A program made the position numbers and the translations under genes. This document shows, piece by piece, positions 57,599 through 64,000 of a DNA stretch of 64,000 bases. This DNA is from Gautieria morchelliformis (lineage: Eukaryota; Basidiomycota; Agaricomycetes; Gomphales; Gomphaceae): NCBI GenBank assembly GCA_015179125.1, contig WHVA01000026.1:1-64000 (forward strand), in the 5' to 3' direction. Every line of letters begins with the position of its first letter. Position 1 is the first letter of the stretch. The notes under the pieces were generated by a model, which did not search any database, had not been told where the DNA came from, and worked only from the letters and a program-made list of their open reading frames with translations.

Positions 57599-57874
57599 GT
57601 GTGCATCACCGTTGTAGGCGGAGAGACCAAGTACCTAGGCTGTGGCTGTACCTCGCGCCCTTACACAACCGAAGAAGACTTCCCGAGCTCCCGCTGCCTG
57701 AAAAGCCATAGTCATGCCTGGAACTGCACTCATGGGTACCAGGCTAATTGTCGTGCATGTGTGCACGCAGGAACGGCGTGCGCCCGTCACCATTCGTGCA
57801 TCGCGCACGACGGCTATCAGCAGCGATTTAACCACACCAGTTTGAGTGCTTGCAGCGATCACCGTCGACGTTAA
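57599..57874 (+). CDS. Cys-rich small ORF, copy 2
   Basis: Counterpart of 37956-38240. From CITVVGGETKYLGCGC to CARHHSC the frame is intact, with changes including Ile/Thr, Asp/Glu, Cys/Phe and Leu/Pro. The C-terminus is longer because a deletion near 57828 removes the stop of copy 1. One Cys of copy 1 (EDC) is Phe here. Start and function are unknown. Confidence 0.35.
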   Translation: MCITVVGGETKYLGCGCTSRPYTTEEDFPSSRCLKSHSHAWNCTHGYQANCRACVHAGTACARHHSCIAHDGYQQRFNHTSLSACSDHRRR

Positions 57875-58524
57875 TAAAGGCCATTGTCCGTTTTCTGGAT
57901 GTCATTGTTGCCTCTCTCACTGACACCTCGTGACGCTTAGGCTGTAGTCCTCGAATAGACGTGTACGGTGCTCACCCAAGTCCAGGACGTGTTTTCGACG
58001 CGGTCCTGTTATCTACATTCTTTTTTATGCTCCCGTCCCCGCGTTATGTATCTCCCTCCAACCCCACGCCTATGTATCACCTATGCCCATTAATATTTCT
58101 TATAACTTGCGAGGCTTGCAAGGCCAGTCTGGGCGCGCTTGAAGACGAAGGTGTTACCAGTGCAGGGACGCACCCCCTCGGGGTGTCATTGGGTGTCACG
58201 AACACGAATGCAACGAGCTTGATCGTTTCGGATATAGTGTATGTCTGAGTGACTGGGATTCTATGACTTCGGACTGCTCTTTGAGGGCAGAAGATTAATC
58301 GTTTACAAAGCCACATATATGATGATTGCAACATTGTCGGCAGCTGATATTATTAAAGTGGACTTGCCGACGCCTCCCGCTACAATTACTGGTCCTTGGG
58401 CTTGTTACTAATAAACGGTCCAGTTTCACATGCCGTTAGCCGATCCATAGCTCAGGATATTGTCTGTCGTGAATTTCGATCGTGGTGACTTCAAGAGTGT
58501 ACATATGGTTCTACAGATCTTCTA

Positions 58525-59445
58525 ATGGGTCTCAAGTCTTTACTTGCTTCCCTCAGCATTGCCCTTGCTGCTCACGCCGCAACTACTGGCTGTGTCAAGT
58601 GTCCAGATGGCAATGTGGCCTCCCATTCTGCTTCCAGCCTGTTTTTCGCCCTTCGCGACGACCTGCAAAATACCGCGTGAGGCTTGTGCAGCTCAGTTAG
58701 CCGATCAGTTGTTTTTTTCACACCAGTGGGGTGAGGACACTCATGAGACAGCTCGTCTCAGTGTCAGTTGGTCCATTCCCAGACAGCGGTGGCGTACGCG
58801 TACTTACTCTAGTATTCTTTTCTCTTTCAGACGACGCCATTGCATTCTCGCCAGCCCTAATGGACCAGGGGCTCCCAGCCCGTGGAGGTGCCGACGGTTC
58901 CATGCTTATTTTCCCCAACGTGGAGCTGAATTTCCAGGCAAACCTCGGGATTTCTGACAGCGTTGAACTACTTACGCCCTTCCTCCGCAACAACACCCAG
59001 TTCTCTGCAGGCGACCTCATTCAATTCGCCGGTGCTGTTACTATCGGAAACTGTCCTGGTGCTCCCAAGTTGGAATTAATGGCTGGGTGTCTGAATGCCA
59101 CAGCCCCCGCCCATGATGGTCTCATTCCCGAACCCCAGGACTCGGTCGATAAGATCTTCGCGCGCATGAAGGATGGTGGAAACTTCTCACCTGATGAAGT
59201 GGTCGCCTTGCTAGCATGCCACTCCATTGCGAGATCAGATCCCTTTGACCCCTCAATTGAGGCTGTGCCCTTCAACTCGACACCTTTCACCTTCGACACT
59301 CAAATTTTCGCCGAGTTTTGCTCAAGGGTACTGGGTTCCCCGGAACACCAAACAACACGGGTCAGTTTAGCTTTTCCTCAACACTTTGCTGTATCTAACT
59401 TGATTTTTCAGGCGAGGCCTTGTCCCCGCTTCCTTTGGGTTCTGG
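58525..59445 (+). pseudogene. Manganese-peroxidase-like class II peroxidase, copy 2
   Basis: A paralogue of 38933 with the same exon plan: exon 1 58525-58676 (MGLKSLLASLSIALAAHA), exon 2 ending 58766, exon 3 from 58831. Defects: the Cys pair ACC is ASS, Cys in QCGED is Trp, the first intron has lost its TTTAG acceptor, and the distal His codon, formed across the second intron (A|AC instead of C|AC), encodes Asn (RLSV-N-DAIAFSP). The distal Arg (ETARLS) and the Mn-ligand Glu residues are kept, and the proximal His (ACHSIARSD) is present. The one-base frameshift after FAE (near 59314) is shared with copy 1. The copy ends in the fourth exon at the duplication edge, so the C-terminal third is absent. 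Confidence 0.9.
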
Positions 59446-59472
59446 GGTGAGTGAGTGAGTGAGTGAGTGAGT
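59446..59472. repeat. GTGA microsatellite
   Basis: About six GTGA units at the truncated edge of the segmental duplication. Confidence 0.9.
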
Positions 59473-59647
59473 TAATCAATTAGAGTGCTTGAAGCGCTTG
59501 GCGCTTATGGTGCACTGTAGCCAGTCATACAAACAAAGGACTAGTCTAATCATGTGATGCCACTTTTAACCCTTCAGTCACTCCGACTCGCGTGCCTCAC
59601 TCATCCCTTCAACACCCGCCGCCACATCGTCACGTCGTTATTAGTCA
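59473..59647. other. No gene recognised
   Basis: Spacer between the microsatellite and the CopD LTR. Confidence 0.3.
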
Positions 59648-59964
59648 TGGGAATGTGTGACGATTCCTTCTAACTTGGGGTAGTGACGCAATAGTGTTTC
59701 GTAAGGTTTGAGTGTAGCCATGGGACCATGGGTTCCAGGGGTAGGCCTAGATGTTTATAAACGAGAAACACCCAATTGCCCGATCCGGTGACATCAATAT
59801 TGTTGAGAATGAAGGATGGCCATGTTGGAGTTCAAGCGTGACCTATACGCGTACCAAACTCCGCTGGCGCGGTACTTGAGACGCGTATCGGAGTTCACAT
59901 CCTTTTCCTCAGTCTATCACAATCATCTGTGAGACTGAGATCTAACCAGTCGGTACAGATTCCA
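59648..59964 (+). mobile_element. CopD 5' LTR (left edge approximate)
   Basis: The right edge is set by the primer-binding site that follows. TGGGAATGTGT at 59648 and ACAGATTCCA at the right make imperfect inverted ends, which is the only support for the left edge. TTTATAAAC near 59753 is a candidate TATA box. The 3' LTR lies outside the window. Confidence 0.55.
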
Positions 59965-59966
59965 AT

Positions 59967-59978
59967 AGGTTATGGGCC
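59967..59978 (+). promoter_or_regulatory. CopD primer-binding site
   Basis: AGGTTATGGGCC, the same initiator tRNA-Met half-molecule site as in the other copia elements. Confidence 0.8.
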
Positions 59979-60121
59979 TTCCATCCTCGCTTTAGTCAAT
60001 CACTACTACGCTTGGAAGATCACACTTGCCTACGTATCGCTCCTCCAATCCGTATCGAGACCTTTTTTTGAACGCATATATCCACTCTAACCCCCCACGC
60101 TACCACCCTCATGCCATCGCT

Positions 60122-61228
60122 ATGGTCCTTGAGTACAATGTCAGAATCAAGGATGTCGAGAAGCTGAAAGAGGGTACCTGGCTGCAGTGGTCGAGGGACA
60201 TGGAATTTGCGTTCATGGAATCCGGCTTCATGGGCTTCATTGATGGAACCGTCGATGTGCCAACCGATGCGAAGAAACTGTCTGAGTGGAGACAGATCAA
60301 TGTTCGTATCGTCGGCACGCTCGGAAAACATGTTGATAATTCCCTTCGCCGCCTCCTCAATCCCACCCTGACTGCAAAAGAAGCATGGGACAGACTGAAA
60401 GCCGAAGCTCACCAAGGTGGGATGATCACGAAGATCAACGCTATCAACTCTGCCATGACTGCCAAGTTCTCTGACTTCAACAGCACTCCCCGAACCATCT
60501 CGGAGATTGAGGATTTCGTTTCCGATATCTATGAAGGTGGCAGAGCGCCGTCTCAGGCTGAATTCACGATCCTTGTCTTGATGAACGCGCTACAGAACAC
60601 TCAGCTTGATTGGGTTCGAAAACACCTCCTGGCTGCCTTCTCAAGCGCGAGGTCCCCCCCCAGCAAAAAGGATGTTATTGAGACGATAAACCTGGGCGCG
60701 CGTGAAAAGATTCACCTCGAGAAAGCGAATGTTGCTAAGGGGGATCGTCGGGACAGGGTGAAATGCACGAACTGTGGGAAGAATCACCCCTTCGAGCGCT
60801 GCTGGAAGAAGGGTGGGGGCGCGGAAGACAAAGCTCCAGACTGGTTCAAGGAGGCTCAGAAAAAGAAGTCCGATGGTGGCAAGAAGAAGAAGGTTGAGAA
60901 GTCGAACGTGGCCGCTGACTCGTCCGATTCCGATTCTGCAACTGCAAACCTCGCTATCGATGTCGACGGTGCTCTCACTCGTGAATCCCATCTGAATGAT
61001 GCCTACTACTCTTGTGCTGCCATAGAGGTTCCGACTGACTCCGCTCCCGATCCCCTCCATATCCGGAATGTCAGCAAGCTCCCCTGCGAAGTGCTCACCT
61101 CGTCACTGAGCTCTCACCCTGGTGCGCTGACTCTGGCTGTACCGCACACGTATCTCCCATACAGTCTGACTTCTCTGATTTTACCTCCATCGACCGAAGG
61201 ATCCGTGGTGTTGGCGGCCAATATATAG
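60122..61228 (+). CDS. CopD gag
   Basis: Copia gag of about 368 residues from the Met at 60122 (MVLEYNVRIKDVEKLKEGTW). The same frame is open from an earlier Met at 60026, but the gag homology starts at the second. UBN2-type gag covers residues about 1-200. The zinc knuckle CTNCGKNHPFERC has three instead of four residues before His. A Lys-rich and then acidic Ser/Asp tail follows. The last 63 codons overlap the pol frame, which is read in the -1 frame. Confidence 0.85.
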   Translation: MVLEYNVRIKDVEKLKEGTWLQWSRDMEFAFMESGFMGFIDGTVDVPTDAKKLSEWRQINVRIVGTLGKHVDNSLRRLLNPTLTAKEAWDRLKAEAHQGGMITKINAINSAMTAKFSDFNSTPRTISEIEDFVSDIYEGGRAPSQAEFTILVLMNALQNTQLDWVRKHLLAAFSSARSPPSKKDVIETINLGAREKIHLEKANVAKGDRRDRVKCTNCGKNHPFERCWKKGGGAEDKAPDWFKEAQKKKSDGGKKKKVEKSNVAADSSDSDSATANLAIDVDGALTRESHLNDAYYSCAAIEVPTDSAPDPLHIRNVSKLPCEVLTSSLSSHPGALTLAVPHTYLPYSLTSLILPPSTEGSVVLAANI

Positions 61229-64000
61229 CCGCGATCGGTAGCGGCACCATTCGTGTGCGCTGCGGAAAGGGGAGGAAGTTGACGCTCCACAATGCCCTTT
61301 ACGTCCCTGAGGCTACGCTGCGCTTGATATCGATCGTGCGCCTAGACGATGATGGCCTCTTTGCTGCTTTCGGTGATGGCCGCGTTGCTATCAAATCCCG
61401 AAATGGCAAAATTATGGCAGAAGGTGCTAAAATTGGTACAGACCTCTATTACATATCTGGTGATCCCAAGGCTATCGCTGAATCGGCCAATATTGTGCGT
61501 GCTGCTCCCGACCTTGAGACCTGGCATAGACGGCTCAGCCATCTGAACTACTCTTCGATTATCAAGATGGCTAAGTCCGGTATGGCGGAAGGTATGCCTG
61601 TTGATCTGTCCACCCTGCCCCCCATTTGTGAACACTGTGTCGTCGGCAAGCAGACAAAAGCGCCTGTTCCGAAACTCAGGAAGGGGGTGCGGGTGAAGAG
61701 GCGGCTTGAGAAGGTCTTCTCGGACATTACCGGGCCTGAGGGCATTGGCAGCGCAACTGGGGACAAATATGTTCTAAACTTTATTGATGACTACACAAGC
61801 ATGTCCTGGCTATTCCCGCTTAAGAAGAAATCCGACGCTACGGCTGTTTTCAAGGATTGGCTTGCGCTTGTTGAGAGGGAGAGCAATGAGAAGGTACTTA
61901 CCTTTCGCACCGATAATGGGGGTGAATACACCTCCGATGATTTCAAGTCGTACCTGAAACGTGAAGGCATCCGTCACCAGACGACTGCCCCTTACACCTC
62001 AGCAGAGAATGGCCGTGCGGAGAGATGTCACCGCACCGTGATGAACCGCGCCTGTGCTATCAGATCTGACGCGAAGTTACCTCCGAGCCTATGGGCCGAG
62101 TCTGTGAGGGCTGCTGCGTACCTGAAGAACAGGACACATACCAGGACCCTTAGAGGACTGACGCCGTATGAGATGTGGTTCAGTGAGAAACCTGATATCT
62201 CACATCTGCGCAAGCTCGGGTGCCGGGCATGGGTACACATCGCCGGTGAAAACCCAAAGATCTATAATCGGTCTGTTGAATGCGTTCTGGTTGGTTACTC
62301 GGAGACATCGAAGGCTTACCGTTGTCTTGAGCGACATTCTGGCAAAATACATGTCACACGTAATGTAGTCTTCGCAGAAAGCCAGGACTCCCGACCGAGA
62401 AAGCTGCACCCTGGTGTCATTGTGAATGCAGACGCGATTCCGGTCCCTGACCCTGAACGCGATGAGGCTCTGTCCCACGTGCCCTGCCCTGATCCGATAG
62501 TTAGTGATCCTGCCCGCAGTACTGACAACACCGGCGTACCGACCGATGCTCCCACTGAGGTACCACTGAGGCGCTCCACCCGTGTACCGAAGGTGTCTGC
62601 CGCGGGCGCCGCGATGCGAGGTCTGTCATATGAGTCAGTAATGGACCAAACGCTCAGGGAGATGCGAGAGACCAAAGCGCGATCTCGAGGGGGTGCTCCG
62701 TTAGATAGCGATGAGGTGGGCGTCTTTGTGGCTGAGTCCGAGGATGAATGGTGCTGTGTTGGCGAAGCGGATGACCCCAAGACGTATCGAGAAATCCTGA
62801 GGAGATCGGATGCCCCGCAGTGGGAGTCGAGTATGAACGAAGAGATGAACTCACTGTTGAAACACGGTGTATGGGATCTTGTCCCACGGACTGAAATCCC
62901 TGACAGTCGTCGAGTCATCCCATCCAAATGGGTGTTCCTGAGGAAGAAAGATGTAGCCGGCGCTCCTAAGAGGTTTAAGTCCCGTGTGGTGGTGAAAAGT
63001 TTTGTCCAAAGGGCCGGTATCGACTACACGGACACCTTCGCCCCTGTTACGAGGATGGAGTCCATATGTGCGATACTGCACATTGGTGCCGCGATGGATT
63101 GGGAGATCCACCAGATGGACATCAAAACCGCTTTTCTGCACGGAGAACTAGACGATGCGGTGTATATGGAGCAACCGAAAGGACGCGTTGTGAAGGGAAA
63201 GGAGACTCATGTTTGTCGGCTGAGGAAGACTCTCTACGGTCTGGTACAGTCGCCGCGGTTGTGGAATGCTAGGCTCAACAAAGCCCTGGTGGATGAGTTA
63301 GGTTTTACCAGAGTTGCTGCTGACCACTGCGTGTACACATGCACCACTGCAGATGGGACCTCCATCCTCGCGATCCACGTCAATGATATCTGTGCGGCGG
63401 CGAGTACCACGGCGGAAATGGTGAGGGTTAAGGCTGATGTCGGTGCGATCTTTGATCTAGTGGACCTTGGCGAGGTTCATCACCTCCTCGGCATGGCTAT
63501 AAGGAGGGACAGGGCTACAAGGACGATCTCCCTGTCTCAGCGTGCCTACATCGAGACAATCGCGAAGTGGTTGAACCGACAGAATGCATATGCCAAGTAT
63601 ACCCCCCTCGACCACACTGTCGTACTGTCCAAAGACCTATGCCCTAAAACCGAGGATGACGTGAGGGGCATGCAGAAACTTCCCTACCTTACCGCTATCG
63701 GTTCTATGATGTACGCGGCGATGGGTACGTGGCCGGACATATCGTTCGCGGTTTCCCACCTGAGTCAGTTCAGCGCCAACCCTGGTCCCGTACACTGGAC
63801 GCAAGCCCAGAGAGTCATCACTTACCTATACATGACGCGTGATGTGGAGCTCGTCCTAGGTGGGAAGGATGTTCTCCTATCCGGGTGGGTGGACTCGGAT
63901 TGGGCTTCAGATCGGGATGACCGTAGATCTATTGCCGGCTACCTATACTCGTTAGGTGGTGGTCCGATCTCGTGGAGCTCGAAGAAACAACCCACCGTAG
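61039..64000 (+). CDS. CopD pol, runs off the window edge
   Basis: The frame is open from 61039 (after a TGA at 61036) to the window end, about 987 codons without a stop. Protease WCADSGCTAHVSP (Asp codon 61129); GAG-pre-integrase HRRLSHLNYSS with CEHCVVGK; integrase FSDITGP (61728), RTDNGGEY (61911) and ENGRAERCHRT (62007), so D, D and E are present; RT with MDIKTAFLHGELDD (63118) and LYGLVQSPRLW; RNase H start WVDSDWASDRDD (63889) and SWSSKKQP. The RT YVDD motif reads HVND (63376-63387), with the first catalytic Asp as Asn. Relative to gag the frame is -1, and I see no obvious slippery heptamer in the overlap (61039-61228), so a mutation or an unusual recoding site are both possible. Confidence 0.88.

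Larger units (their letters stand above)
56450..59445 (+). repeat. Segmental duplication, copy 2
   Basis: Direct copy of 36860-39860. It ends abruptly inside the peroxidase at CTTCCTTTGGGTT, followed by a GTGA microsatellite. A short extra CTACTAGTC is present near 56658 compared with copy 1. Confidence 0.92.

Noticed and set aside
1..64000. CRISPR arrays, rRNA genes and tRNA genes
   Set aside because: No regularly spaced identical repeats of CRISPR type, no rRNA-like sequence, and no convincing tRNA box A/B pair were seen by eye. A tRNA scan would be needed to exclude a tRNA fully.

Overview
The window looks like repeat-rich DNA of an Agaricomycete (Basidiomycota), most likely a wood-decay fungus. 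The support is manganese-peroxidase-type class II peroxidase sequence with introns of about 50-65 bp, a DUF6533-type membrane protein gene, and several lineages of fungal Ty1/copia and Ty3/gypsy retrotransposons. No rRNA, CRISPR array or bacterial-type gene was seen. Most of the sequence is transposon-derived and intact host genes are few.

Layout. 1-1695: no gene recognised. 1696-16490: nested retroelement debris, with a solo gypsy-family LTR (here 'Gy1 LTR'), a copia gag-protease fragment on the minus strand (CopA-minus), a decayed copia pol on the plus strand (CopA-pol) split by a solo LTR with a perfect target-site duplication, and a second copia family (CopB) whose plus and minus fragments meet tail to tail near 12490. 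15492-21370: a Gy1 chromovirus-type gypsy element, inactivated largely by CpG-type transitions. 21371-26600: Gy1 LTR copies around a GGTGCAC-rich minisatellite. 26600-29622: no recognisable gene. 29623-34114: CopC, a complete copia element with one 1340-codon ORF, LTRs differing at one base in 221, and a perfect GGTCT duplication. 34115-36700: a degenerate nucleoside-transporter (CNT) gene and a second block of the minisatellite.

36860-39860 and 56450-59445 are a direct segmental duplication of about 3 kb. Each copy carries a Cys-rich small ORF and an MnP-like peroxidase. Both peroxidases share a frameshift and each has lost a different distal haem-pocket residue, so both look like pseudogenes. 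43208-44991 holds the best host gene, a multi-exon DUF6533-type membrane protein. 44992-55230 is mainly unrecognised sequence with solo LTRs, fold-back palindromes and dispersed repeats. 55235-56270 is a hAT-like MITE containing a nested solo CopB LTR. 59648-64000 is the 5' part of a third copia lineage (CopD) running off the window edge.

The copia elements share one priming strategy: a GGTTATGGGCC primer-binding site, complementary to the anticodon arm of initiator tRNA-Met, next to the 5' LTR. Identifications were made by reading translations and repeats by eye. No database search was possible, and exon edges and LTR edges without a target duplication are approximate.
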